In this document: piece after piece, positions 33,636-45,856 of the stretch
Layout: every line of letters begins with the position of its first letter
Numbering within the stretch: position 1 is the stretch's first letter
Assembly: GCA_037833965.1 (NCBI GenBank)
Contig: AP031352.1
Span: forward strand, 32,366,501 to 32,430,500
Length of the DNA stretch: 64,000 nucleotides
Direction of reading: 5' to 3'
Origin: Marchantia polymorpha subsp. ruderalis
Lineage: Eukaryota > Streptophyta > Marchantiopsida > Marchantiales > Marchantiaceae
Notes under the pieces: generated by a model
The model's input: only the letters and a program-made list of their open reading frames with translations
Database searches by the model: none
What the model was told of the DNA's origin: nothing
Position numbers and translations under genes: made by a program

Positions 33636-33836
33636 AGGGAAATGAATAGATGAGAAGCGGTGTAAACAATTGTCTAAGTGCCAAGCTAAAGAAGTTGTGA
33701 ATTTGTCCTTGATGCGGTTGCTAACACAAATTCAGCCGAGTTTTGTGTTGGCTGATCTGAATCTTCCAGACATGCCAATCGTTTATGCAAGTGATCTTTT
33801 TCTACATCTGACGGACGAGAGGGAAATCGAAGATTG
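33636..33836 (+). pseudogene. LOV/PAS photosensor domain fragment
   Basis: An open frame ending in TGA at 33834 reads CQAKEVVNLSLMRLL, then QIQPSFVLADLNLPDMPIVY and ASDLFLHLTDE. The pattern SFV.AD..LPD.PIVYAS..F..LT is the start of LOV domains in phototropins and PAS/LOV proteins. The flavin-binding GRNCRFLQ motif that should follow is absent, so only about a third of the domain is present. Tentative but specific. Confidence 0.5.
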
Positions 33837-35871
33837 AGAGGAGCAAAAAATGAATCAATTTTTTTTTTATTTGGCTGGTTAAATGCATCCAGCTTGTTCT
33901 CCGCCAATCCTTTCATTAAGAAGCGTAATGCTTCAAGTGCCGATTCAGACAGATTGTTAGCTAAAAAGTGCAGTGACATTCATTTACTAGCAGACGTTGC
34001 AGCACTGGCAATGGCGGGGAGATGTTCATTTGTTGTTAGCATGGTTTGAATATTCCTGATTCCGAACGATTCAGCAGGAGGCCAAAGCTATTGGCTCAAA
34101 GTGAAGGTGGTTTTCATCATCTATTGCTTAACAAAGTGAAGTGTTTTGTCGCAAAGAATTTGTCCAAAATTGGATCGGACGAGCTAGAACGAGGGAAGCC
34201 GATACTCGCTTGCTCCTGCCAACCATAGCTTGATAGATATGATGAGCCGAAGTTGTGAGCTTGACATCTAAACTTTCGGTCTCTACCAGTCTTGATCTGA
34301 TTTGTCCTCAACTTGATTGGTTACGTGTTTTGAAAGTTTGTCCACGCTAATGCTTCCACTATTGATGAGAACAAGACGCAACTTAATAGTTGCGTCTGTT
34401 CCACATGTGATAATTTACATGTGGAACTTAAACGGTATGGTTCATGATAAAAGGAGCTGGAGGGCTGAGCTAACACTAACGCTAACTGCAAGATGTTTTG
34501 TTGTCTTGACCATGGGAACGAGTTCACTCTAGTTGGGAGCTGAATAACCAAATATCTTTAGAAGCCACTCTCTTCAGAAGGAAACCCAAGATCAGTTGTT
34601 GTGATGAGACAATAGAGAACGTGCAATGATTGTACATTGAAGGATTCTGAATCCTTCCAAAGAGTCTCAGTTTTGAAGTTCAAGTTGAGTTGGATAATTG
34701 GTTTCACAACTGCGTTTGTGTTTGCATGATCGATGATTGAAGATACGTTCTAAGCCGGTGACGAGCATCAGAAGGGTGATATCACATCGAAGGAGTAATT
34801 TATATTTCAGAAATGTGAAGAAGATTGTTTCAGGCTTTAGACAGTGCTTAAAAACCTCAAGATTCAGCGAAAGATTGCTTTAGATGTCCATGAAGTGAGG
34901 TGGTACGACACACAATGATGACATAATAAGTCATTGTCATGTTAGAATTATCTAATCAGTTTTTTAGCTGCACCCTTGATAGCAAATTGCAATTCATCTC
35001 GATTAGTAAAATAATGATAATAATCTGTAAAGGCAATGATAACCCATGCAATTTTATTAGATTATTATGTTTGAAACTTATCGATTATGCAGGTTGTGAA
35101 AAGCACTCATAGTGAAATAGAGTATATATTTTCGGAATATGAGTATCACAGTGAAATATAGTATCAATTTCCAAGATCTGAGTATCTGTACTCAAAATTG
35201 ATGGTAGAATGCCAAGAGTAGTTATTAATTAGGCATAATGAGTAAACAGTGATATTCTAGTTAGTTGTAAGCTCACTGTACTTAATCATTTAGATTTTAA
35301 AAGCTGTGAAAAAAAAGTAAGAAGAAAAATAATATAGTAATAATAAGAGATTTAGGGTTCAGAAATATAAGAACCTTATCTTAAGGGACTGATAATTTGC
35401 ATCCGGTCTCATCTACTTTAGTCCTCACGTTTGAAATGGAGTGTGACAATCCAGCATGGAGATTTTTTTGCGACTTGGTGGGCAAAGTTGAATTGCAGGC
35501 GCTGGAGTCAAAAGGTGATAGGGGCGATGAAGATCAAATCGGGCCGCAATGCGATGTCCCGTGTGTGTTGTCTTATTTTGTGCTGTGATTCCTTTATACT
35601 TGACACTTGTTGCTAGCTCTTTGCTTGTGTTTGAATACTCTCTAGTCTTGCTTCTTTATGCGCGTCAGTGTAGGGGTGACGCTGGTTTTTGAAGTACTTT
35701 TACTTCTGTATGTTGTCGATAATGCCGTTGGACTTGATCACCGGCCGACCTATCTTTGTTTCTCTCATGATAAGACTGGAGTGATGACCAGTGTACCATG
35801 AGAGTCTTCTTGCGGTGATGACAGGTTAGGTTGCCCATATTCCATAGCTAGTAGGGCTGGAGTAGCTTAGT
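33837..35871. other. Unassigned spacer
   Basis: Several frames of 60-97 codons (for example minus 33979-33686) lack recognisable domains. 35100-35190 contains short direct repeats around AGTGAAATA. No supported gene. Confidence 0.35.
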
Positions 35872-36183
35872 ATGAGCACGACTCAGGTGCGGATTTGGCT
35901 ACTTGGTTGGGATTTGACAACGGTGGCAGTTGGGAAGTTGGTCATTACAGAGCAGTTTGGTGATCTTGTCAGGGATTGGAGTGGATTTACGCGGAGTGGA
36001 TTGAGGTATCGGCTACATTTACCTATCTTATTAGTTGATGAGGAGTACCAAGGTGTTACAAACATCAAATCTTCTGCCGATATTGTCAAGTGTCACAATC
36101 TAGTTGATTTGGAACATGAACGAGATGTACAAGACCATGAAGGGTCCACGACGGTGCTGGTGCAGTCGACACCATTGAATTAG
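35872..36183 (+). CDS. Hypothetical 103-residue ORF, probably retroelement-derived
   Basis: ATG at 35872 opens an uninterrupted frame (MSTTQVRIWLLGWDLTTVAV ... VLVQSTPLN) in a patch richer in G/C than its surroundings. It lies next to the inverted gypsy copy, whose LTR ends near 36270. I recognise no domain. No membrane segment or signal peptide is evident. It is more likely a piece of a retroelement polyprotein than a host gene. Confidence 0.25.
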   Translation: MSTTQVRIWLLGWDLTTVAVGKLVITEQFGDLVRDWSGFTRSGLRYRLHLPILLVDEEYQGVTNIKSSADIVKCHNLVDLEHERDVQDHEGSTTVLVQSTPLN

Positions 36184-36269
36184 ATGACTTTATTCAGAAG
36201 TTTGATACGTGTTATGATATGCAATTTTTGCGTAATCTCACATTGTTCACATCCTTCTTTGCTTGGAAG

Positions 36270-37310
36270 GGATTGTTCCAACATGCATACTAGTCCCAAC
36301 GCTACATGCTCGACTCAAGGAACTGAACGTACTTAAAGTATCCTCGACTCTATATCTTTTGATCCCTAATCCTAAGCCGACATTAAAAATAGTAAATATA
36401 AAAATATGTGACAGTTGTTGTGCTAATATATATCGCCATACACTCTACATCGTTGACATGCTACTCACACACACATAGAACATAAGAGCATACACAATGA
36501 AATGTATCATAATTTGCCCTCCTGGTTGGCGGTCAGGTACCTCAAACTCCCAGGTAGATTTATCTACAACTATATGCTATACACTTTCATGGGTGTGTGA
36601 ACCAATAGGCCGAGTGCTATGTCGCCCCATTGATAGTTGCATATCTGCAATTCATAACATGTGAAGATCAAGTCATCTACCACTCCGAAGTACATTGAGA
36701 ACAAACTCATCGTCCAACTAGAACAACATTGATAGGTGGAGTTCGACACAACAAGTGTCATCCTCTACAACATCTATCACACATCAACATACGGCCGCCT
36801 AACTAGTTGATACACATAACATGCACCTCAAGCCAGCACATACTATTGCCAAGCTTGGATGCATAAATCATCCACGTTTGGAAGCTGGCATGATGCACAG
36901 TTGCGCACATGGTACTTTCAAACAACACCATCACAAAACTCCAACATGAGAACTCTAGAAGATAACATCTCCCGCACTCGCAAGATAGTACGTCCCTCCG
37001 TCACATCCAATTTTGTTGATGCAGTATGTTGTAGATAGACGTATTCCTCCATAGGGAACTTAAGAATCAATGATCGATTACCTACTTCCCTGATGGTTGC
37101 ATACCGCAACATATCTCTATGCCGAGCAATCGCCAGATTCTCAAACGCTGCAGGCATGACTCTCCGAAAGAGTTTTGCACGTTGAAAAGACAAATTATCA
37201 ACTCTTTTATTTGAAGGTTGAATTTCTTGTAGATAGTCACCACATCCGTTGTGTCTGCATGTGTCATATCTTGCTATTCTAGACTTAGTAGACGCCATTT
37301 TGTTGAATAC
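36270..37310 (-). mobile_element. Second copy of the methyltransferase/PHD gypsy family, 3' part, inverted
   Basis: Reading the minus strand from 37180: integrase tail (FENLAIARHRDMLRYATIRE, YVYLQHTASTKLDVT, RTILRVREMLSSRVLML), then the PHD finger (36838-36677), 3' untranslated sequence matching 8690-8960, and LTR from 36413 down to about 36270. It aligns with the first copy through most of its length and lacks both insertions present there. The 37190-37310 end instead resembles a copia gag start (MASTKSRIARYD, compare MAATKSEVEIYD at 11845), so a junction between two element types lies near 37195. Confidence 0.75.
36677..36838 (-). pseudogene. PHD finger of the second gypsy copy
   Basis: The minus strand carries CMLC, then after a one-base shift MLMCDRCCRG, a stop in place of Trp, H, C, and the final C-x2-C as CSQC before TSEW and a stop. 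Every metal-ligand position matches the finger at 8544-8693. Conservation in two divergent copies supports it as a true domain of the element. Confidence 0.65.
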
Positions 37311-38292
37311 TCAAAATTGTAGTTTGTATTGTTGAAATGAAACTACTTTTTTTCACACATCTATTCCTCTTCAGACTACTATTTATTTTGGCGAGGGTGC
37401 CAAAACACTTTTTCAAAACTTGAAACTCAATCTTGCTGGACAGTGCACTCACTAAATTCTCAGCTCTCCTTTGTTAACCATCCAAGCTCAAGAAGAGACC
37501 ACCTTCGTACCTTCCTAAAAACGTTTTGGATGAAGTCATTTCATGAATTCTTCTATTCACAAATTGTGCTTCTCCTCGGGCAACAACATAACTCGAAAAT
37601 GATCCAACAAGTTACGATCGCTATCCTCAATATGCTCTGCTGTGTTTGGACTTGCTTTGGGACCTCGTTCGCAAGATCTCAAAAGATCAGGGATTAGAGA
37701 TAAATAGCATTGATATTTGAGCACCAAAAGCGCCAATCTAGTTGTGATTGGCCTTGACATCTAGGCTTATCAGCACTCCCTTCTAATACAATTAGACTGT
37801 ATGAAACACTCCAGTATTAATTTTGACAAAGAAAATTACAAGAACCAAAAAACACTGGATAATCAAAATTGCACGCAATACTATGGTATGCTCCACAAAA
37901 ACACACCACACAAGATGATTTTATATAAACTCTGTTGATGAAGGAAGTTATTGTTTTGTCTTTTAATAACTCATACACATCTACTTCAACAATTGGTTTA
38001 TCTCTCGATTTCTGCTTTGTTTCACGTCAACTCAAGGTAGAAAGCTAGTTTTCATCGAATATATTATAAAACATCACAAAGTTGCAAACTTTAATGTTTA
38101 TCTTCCGTCAACATAACCAACAACACTTCTGACATGAATTGACTCTAACAATTTATACAGTCAAGAAATTGAAATTAAAAAATGATGATGATATGTGTTA
38201 TCTAAAGTAATAATATAATAATAATATATATAATTTAATAATAATTATTATTATTAATTTTCTTTTGTTTATAGATTTTTTTTGAGATTAAT
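37311..38292. other. Spacer with a segment repeated at 41.3 kb
   Basis: 37920-38030 resembles 41315-41420 (shared CTCATACACATCTACTTCAA and TTTCTGCTTTGTTTCA). Short trinucleotide ATT/AAT runs occur at 38210-38262. No gene recognised. Confidence 0.4.
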
Positions 38293-38300
38293 GATATTAA

Positions 38301-38572
38301 CAGTGGCGGAGCCGGGGTGCCATGGCCTGCCTAGATGCGGGGACATTTGCTCATGTAAAACCCTTATCCGAGGTAACATGAGCCGGAATCGATAGTTCTT
38401 GCAACAAATATGTGCCACGGACTTGATCGGTTGATGACTAGTTCATTCTCTTTTTGTTCCTATTGGTCCTAACTTTTCAGCTCTCTACTCGCCATGTCTA
38501 GTCCGCCTCTTCCAAAGAGTCGTGGATTAAAAGTCTGGCCCCTCTTTGCCCGAAATCCTGGCCCCACCACTG
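38301..38572. mobile_element. Non-autonomous hAT MITE
   Basis: The left end CAGTGGCGGAGCCGGGG and the right end CCTGGCCCCACCACTG form the classic hAT-type imperfect terminal inverted repeat. Flanks GATATTAA (38293-38300) and GATATCGA (38573-38580) are an 8-bp duplication with two changes. The 272-bp body has no ORF. Confidence 0.85.
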
Positions 38573-38580
38573 GATATCGA

Positions 38581-41500
38581 TATTAGAATTAGAGATTTCA
38601 AGATATATATTGAGAGTATAATAATTAGAAGTCAACTCTGGCTTTTAGTTAGTTTAATTGGTTTGACTATGATTAGATAGACTAGATTGATTGCGGAGAG
38701 CTGGAGAAAGCTTTCTGCAATACAAACCGTTGAGGTAGTGTCGAAGAGATAAATCACATGTTTTTGGTGTTGATATTTAACTTGCATTACGTATTAGATT
38801 TAATATACTTACATATATATTATTGCAAGAATATGGTCTAAATATTATTAATTTATAAACTACAACATAAATATGCAAAGTTTTAAAAATAATATAAACC
38901 AATTGAATATATCCAATTTTTAATTTTAATTTTTTCTTGAATTATTTGTATGCGTTCTTCCTGTATTTTTAACCTGTCTATCTATCAACTCATAAATATA
39001 GAATCAATTAGTACGAAAATTTGTCCCAAAAATATATAATTGGAAAGTAAACTATCACCAAATAAATTTTTATTTTAAAAAAGGATTTATCACTTCCTTT
39101 CTCACAAAAATAAAATTTTGTACTTACTTGAAGGAAAAAACTACCCTAATGATGGTGGCAAAATTTCTAGTAAGAGATGAAGAACATTTAGTCTAAGTCT
39201 TGTAGGCCCAATCCAATTTGTTTTTACCTACAACGGGGTTGGACCTCCAATATAGGTTATTATTCAAGAGATGCCCCAGTCACTGAACGAGTGATGGAGA
39301 GTGAATTTTCAAAAGACTAATGTTACTGAATAGTTGGCTCACACTCTAGAGACCAAGATCATGGAGGGTTTTGAATTGAATGGGTTTGTGATGTACTCGT
39401 TATCTTCTTGTTGGCATGGATGTCGATCTCATGATTTTACAATATCAACTTGTCGTGAAGCTCAGATATCTAACTTCCGTGGCTATCCTTGAGTTGTCTC
39501 AAAGTAGCCGTGACGGATCCAACGTTCGAGTTGCTATAGTGAAGGTTCAATTCGAGTTCCTCCAATAGAGATTTTTAAAAGTGTCGCAAGCAGGGAAAGT
39601 TTGTGTAGGATGATGTCAACGAATTTCTCTAGTCAACATGTGGCAGCATCTAATGCAGACTCTCGGAGGAAAATTGTGGTAACAACTTGTTATACTCATG
39701 GATAGACAAAAACTTGAAAGGAAAGGAGAGAGTGATTTAGGGATAAGTGGTACAATGCTCGAGGGGTTAAGGACCTTTGTCCGCACTTAAGGAAGTGAAT
39801 GAAACACTCCGTCATATCAATGATAAACACTGTTATCATAGCGTATTTTGTAATGATGATGTCTACACAAAACTCTCTTGACGATTGGTACCTGGTACAC
39901 AGATGACCTTTATGAGTCGTTCAGGTTCCGTGTTGTGTGTAGACTGAAGGAGAGTGATTATTCCGTATTCTACTTTTCCAACCGTTATCCTATCGGCTCA
40001 GAAATAGGCATGCATTGAAAAGAATACGCGGTAACAATATACGCTCATGTGTTTGACTCGAAAGTGCAAAAGGAAGCAACTTTCGAAGTCGTGACGGGAA
40101 TCTTCGACTGAGGATCATTTATTAATTGCTGTAAGTGACGATTATAGGCAATTGGTAAATGAAAGAGAGACTTTGAAAACGTCTAACCTTTTGTACACTT
40201 CTTGAGCCCAGCTTTAAAAACATTTATATCATAATATACTCTTTATAAAGTACGAAAAATGTTAAGCCTCAGTTCAAAGAGGTCCTGCGACGCAGATACA
40301 ATACTCAAGGCGGAAGTGTATCGACGTATGTTCCAAAGTTAGAAACGTTCTGAAGAGCAATGTTGCAAAAGGAATGATAAGGTGTGTCAAAAAAATTCCC
40401 GCAAGGGAATGATAATACTGCCCGTATGACTCGGATGCTTTTTACTGTCATGAAGTGGTGGCAAAAATCCACCAAATGCTGACTTACAGGAAAAACTTCC
40501 CACAAACCAAACTTGTAAATTCCCGTTACATAGGTTAAATATGCGTTTTTCTGTGGCAACAGAGTGATGCAAGGTGGTTCGTAACTTCAGAAATGCAGTA
40601 AGATACAGAGCATGTATATAAAGCACTGGACGTAGTTCCGTTAATAGAGGATGACAGTGCTTGAACAATTTTGTAACCGTAACTTATCTAGCAATAACGA
40701 GAAGATGTAATAAGATCAATCGTATTCCTCTCCTCTTCCTGATAGTAGCCAGCCTAAACTTACAGATAGTTAAACTTACACATTTCTCCAATTTGTGACG
40801 TAGCTACAAAACTTTAATACTTTCGTCGCCGAATTCCAAATAACCCCCCTTTAAATTTTTGCAATCAAGGTCATAGAGATTAAAGTGTAGTTATCAAGAA
40901 GTCTGACCCTCCATGTACAACTCTTTACTTGTGTGACTTCAAATGTGCATTTTAGTTTGCAGATTCTACTTTTTCGGCTTCAAAATCTGCTTGTCAACCT
41001 GGACAAGATCATCTCTATCGGACTTGGAGTTGAAAGCTGCTCAACGACACATCCAGGAGATGATTCACAAATCAGTTCGTTGTGTGATTGATCAACAATA
41101 GTTATATCTAAATATTTTAGTTCCTTAATTGCAGACTATATTACTAATGCCACCTGAGAGCTGCCAATTGCTGCTCTACCGAAACGATTCACAGGCAATA
41201 TTATCAATGAAGGATTTACACAAGGTTTTTGAAAAAACCGTTTTAGGGCCTAAAATCCCTATCCTTCATCTTTTTACGCAGTTACCTGGATGCCATCTCA
41301 ACAATTTCTATGATTTAACATAAACTCTCTTGATGAAGCATGCTATGGATTTGACTTTTGACGACTCATACACATCTACTTCAAACATTGGCTTATATCT
41401 TGGTTTCTGCTTTGTTTCAGGTCAAAGAAAAACGGATATGGGGAGCTGCATGGCAAGACATACCTACCGAATACTGAGCGGTCGTCCTGCCGATTTAGCA

Positions 41501-42101
41501 GGCGAGGTAAACTGCACCAATCGATCCCGACCCAGCCAGCCAAAGTCCAATTCAAGAAAGGGTATATGTCTCACTCTAAAAGAGTGTGCCAAGAACGATA
41601 AGATAATTGTATGGTCCTAACCAGTTACAGTTGTCAGATTTGAGTACATGAAGATAAATGAAGGTTTAAGTACATGAAGGTCATTAGGAACATTTAGAGT
41701 AGTAAAGGTTCGTGGCAAATACGAGATGATCTCTTGGTGTTCGTATAAATTCAATATCCATCTGTTTCAAAAGGACTACAAGAATTCCACAGATGCTAGA
41801 TAAACTAAACAACAACACTTTCGCCACATTCAAAGCAACATAATTTGTAGCTGGAAATCATTACTGGTTTCCAATGACATTGCATATTTAGATAAATGAA
41901 CTGTACATTTGCAAGAGTCATCCAACTCTTCTAAGACGTAGTTGAGCAGATCGACCTATCCCTGTGACTCCCGGTTAGCGACCTTGGCGGGTACGCAAGG
42001 AGGACCATAACAAAAAAACTTTGTTCAAACAAAATTTCTCTCCTTGTGTTTCCCTTTGTGAGTGAACCACAATCAGTCTACAAGATGGAAAGGTAAGATT
42101 G
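38581..42101. other. Spacer downstream of the glycerol-3-phosphate dehydrogenase gene
   Basis: AT-rich to about 39150, then mixed composition. Frames of up to 96 codons (41330-41620 +; 40668-40387 -) show no domain. 41640-42101 is probably the 3' flank of the minus-strand gene. Confidence 0.4.
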
Positions 42102-45100
42102 TCACTTGACTTTGTGCTTGCCATCGTCAAACTGAGCATTGTGCGACGACTTGAAGGTTTCCAAAAATGCTTTCGCCAACTGCACTTCCTGCTTCTTCCG
42201 CCATTTATCCCATTTATGCTCTGCTGCAAGAATCTCAATAACTCGCGGCAAAGCTCTACCGGCAGCATCTGTGTCTAAAAACGCTAACCTGCAGCGCCGA
42301 GCTATGAAATCAACAGCTGACTCACAGTACTCGTAACGAGCACAGTAAGCAACCTCTGCTTCCAAAACCGGATAACCATGTGCTAAACGCTTGCCTAGTC
42401 CTTCCATCTGCCCCATTCAGCCCACATCCGGCCACTTGATCAGAACTAAAGATCTCTATTTGATTACATCTTTATTAAGCTCACATGAAATGCACGATTT
42501 GTTTCGTTAACTTTTCCCGTCCAGGAAACACACGCAATAAAATAGATGTTGACGTAAATCTCCCGTACTGATCGAAACTAACTGCAACGAAGTTATTAAA
42601 CGGCGTGATGTTGATGATGTCATTCACTCACTCAAATAACAGACCTGAGCAATAAGAGCAACACGCTGAGCCATGCCTCCATATGAATGTACAAGATGTT
42701 TGGCTGCTGCAGTGTCAAAAGCTCCTGGAACAATCTTTCCTCCGTGTGTTCGTTTCATGCGGACATATTGCTGAGTAAGTATCGTGAAGTATGAGGGGTC
42801 AAATCCATCAGCTCCGATCAAAGCCAAATGTTCAGTTACACAACCACGTTGTGGCTGTAACTTTCCCACTTGGATAGCTGCATCGACTGCATCTTCAGCC
42901 ATACTGTAAAATAGACAAACTCGTTACATTCTTATTGTGCTCTGATCTTATTGTGATCATAAAACCTGCCGCCAGACTGAGCGGTGCTAACATGTACATA
43001 ATCGGTCCGGTGAATAGGGATAATCGCAGATGGGAGAATAGAGAAGACAATTTAAAAGTGAGATCTCTAGTACTGCTTTAAGGCTACTGTATACTTTAAG
43101 CAGCTTGGACTCCAACAGCAGAGCGATATCAAGAAACAGAAAATTTAAGAGATTGAACAGTACTCCATTCATGTAAAATCTGATCTAAAAGATCCCTTCA
43201 AAATCAGGAAGAAAAGCAAACTGTTCTAAAAAGCGGTCTTATGTCATCCTGGGTTCTCCCTTGACTTCGAGCTCCATTTAGTCATTACTGATCGTATCTG
43301 ATAAACACTGGCAGTAATGACAAAAAAGGTTCACATATATTGGAGAAACAGTTACGAGTCGTTAGCCAAGCAAAGCTTTGGCACTTGATCGATTGAATGT
43401 AGAGAATATATGATTACCTTCTATAGGTTGTCCATTTGCCTCCCGTGATAGTTACTAGACCGTGGTCATCTGTAACTACCACATGATCTCTGGATATGCT
43501 GGCGGTGTCTTTGGCAGTCGGATCACTGGCTAATGGGCGTATTCCACTCCAGGCAGAGAGAACATCTGTTCTTCGAACCTAAAGACGTCGAGAAACGTCA
43601 AGAAAAAGAAATATGGTCATGACTCTCTGAAGGAACATAACCGGCATATGGACTAGGACAACCAAAGTGAAGAGCTGAAACGTGGAAGCTCTCAGCACCC
43701 AACGTGACAAACTCATGAAACGTGAATAATGAGAACAGGAACTTACCTTGATGCAGAGGTAATCACTGATAGCATCTAAAATGAACTGGATTTCTTCCTC
43801 GTGAGGTTCAGGCAGCATAGTTATGGGAGTAACAGAGTCTGTTGTCCCAGCTACAGTCCTGCCCATCCAGGGGAGCATGAAGACAACGCGACCATCCTTA
43901 GTTTTAGGTACGATGAGACCCATCGCCTCCGGTGAGTAGTAGTCCGGGAGTACAATATGCACACCACTGCTCGGAGCAATCATCGAAAGTGCCTTCTCGT
44001 CAGACAATTTCCTCACTTCATCGCAGAAGGGTCCAGCTGCGTTCACAACCACCTTGGCATAAACATCAAATTCTTTACCTGTCAAGTTGTTACGAATCCG
44101 AGCACCGATTACTTTTCCTGTAACTTCATCTTTGTAAAGGGTAATTGCCTCTGCATGGTTGAGAACTGATGCCCCAGCTAAAGATGCTGTGCAAGCCAAA
44201 GCTACATTGAGACGTGAGTCATTCATCTGTCCATCGTAGTAGACCAATGTCCCCTTCAACGACTTCCCTTCAGGATTCCCCTTTGACAAAGTAGGAAACA
44301 CTTCTAGCGACTCCCGAGCAGAAAAAAATCTGGAGATATGAAGCATATGTCGACCAGCCACGAGATCATATAGCTTAAAACCAGCCCAGTAGTAGGGAAT
44401 CTGCCACCATTCATAACATGGTGTCATAGTGGGAAGTGGATTGCACAGATGCGGTGCATTTTCAAGTATATTGGCCCTCTCCTCCAATGCATGGAAGACC
44501 AACTTTAACTGCCCATAATCCAGCTGAAACACAGCTTTCTCCAAGTATCTGACTCCTGTTTCACATGTAGTGCACAAGATTCAGTGTCCTGTAGGCCATA
44601 GAAATACACACCAATAATGGTTGATACAAATACAAACTTGCGTTACTATTTTCTTATACTTGACTGTGAAAGTTGTATACCCGCAGTGTAAAAACAGCTG
44701 TTGATCCAAGCTACTAAAGAGGTTTGCTTGGAAACAATGGAACGAGATGCACTCTTCCGAACATTTCCCACTAGTCCTAAGGCATGCTAGGGAATGATGA
44801 AGCTAGCTATCATAATTACGGTGAAAGAAAACCAAAAATTGAAACAGGACTTAAGATAAAACAGACGAAAAGGACAAATTCTCCGACAGCTGAATCAACA
44901 ACACTCGTTCAGTACTTCTACTCAATTACAAACAGCTGATGCACGTACGGATAAGTATTGGGCATATTGTCTGCTTCGACACTCCAAATCCTGAAAGCTG
45001 AAATCGACATTCAAAACCTACAAAATGCTCTATATCCCGACGTGGTTGGAATAGGGTACGCAGACAGGAAACTAGTTTATAAAACATGGTATTCTCCAAC

Positions 45101-45856
45101 TTCTCTAAAAGTAGTACTTATTGATTATGTTTCTGCCATAAATGTCACCTCCGTGGACAAGTTTCGTTGAGCGCGACGAGGTGCCAGCAGCAAAATCTTC
45201 CCGTTCCACAAGCCCAACACGAAGACCACGTGTGGCTGCATCTAAAGCAGCACCACAGCCCGTTGCTCCACCCCCGATCACCAACATATCCAGTGGATTA
45301 GTTCGACTCGTTCCCTTCAGAGCTGCCTGCCAGTTCAAATCTAGCATTCATAAGATTTCTTCATAAAACTGGAATCCGGAAACCCCGTAAATCGAAGCTG
45401 CATACTCTAGAGCACACCCTGAAGTAACTATGCAATTAAAATTTGTGAAAAAAGGAAATGGTATATTGAGTCAGATCGTAACCATTTGCAACTGCTAGTT
45501 ACCGTCGAGCTGTTCGGAAACAAACAAACAGGAGACACAATCTTCAAATTGAGTTCACAGTTTGCCATCATGCTAAGATTAAAACCTTCAGGTAAGCTTT
45601 TGCCCATCCCATTATCTGGCCTTCTATGGTCGCTCAAATCTCTCGCAATATTTTCATTTATTTATTTACATACCTCCTGTGATGCTCTGTCTGGGACTTT
45701 CCAACCAGCCGCTTCCATTTTATGCCTCACACTAACAGCATCCCCCCTTTCTTTCCCGAATATGCTACTGCTATTGTACGCCAGACTCATTCCACCGCCC
45801 GTGGCAGCCATCACGGCTGCCCGTAGGGCCAATCGACCAGTTTGTGAGCGACCCAT
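42102..45856 (-). CDS. SDP6: FAD-dependent glycerol-3-phosphate dehydrogenase, mitochondrial (SDP6 type)
   Basis: It oxidises glycerol-3-phosphate to dihydroxyacetone phosphate on the inner mitochondrial membrane and passes electrons to ubiquinone. In plants it is needed to use glycerol from storage lipid. Six exons join in phase at GT/AG sites: 45856-45674, 45326-45149, 44555-43747, 43578-43418, 42903-42645, 42407-42102. The product is 631 residues, close to Arabidopsis SDP6 (629). The N-terminus ([15 protein letters not shown]) is basic and Asp/Glu-free, as in a presequence. Next come the FAD-binding [83 protein letters not shown], and the C-terminal domain [19 protein letters not shown] with [14 protein letters not shown]. 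No defect is seen. The gene symbol rests on this family similarity. Confidence 0.95.
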
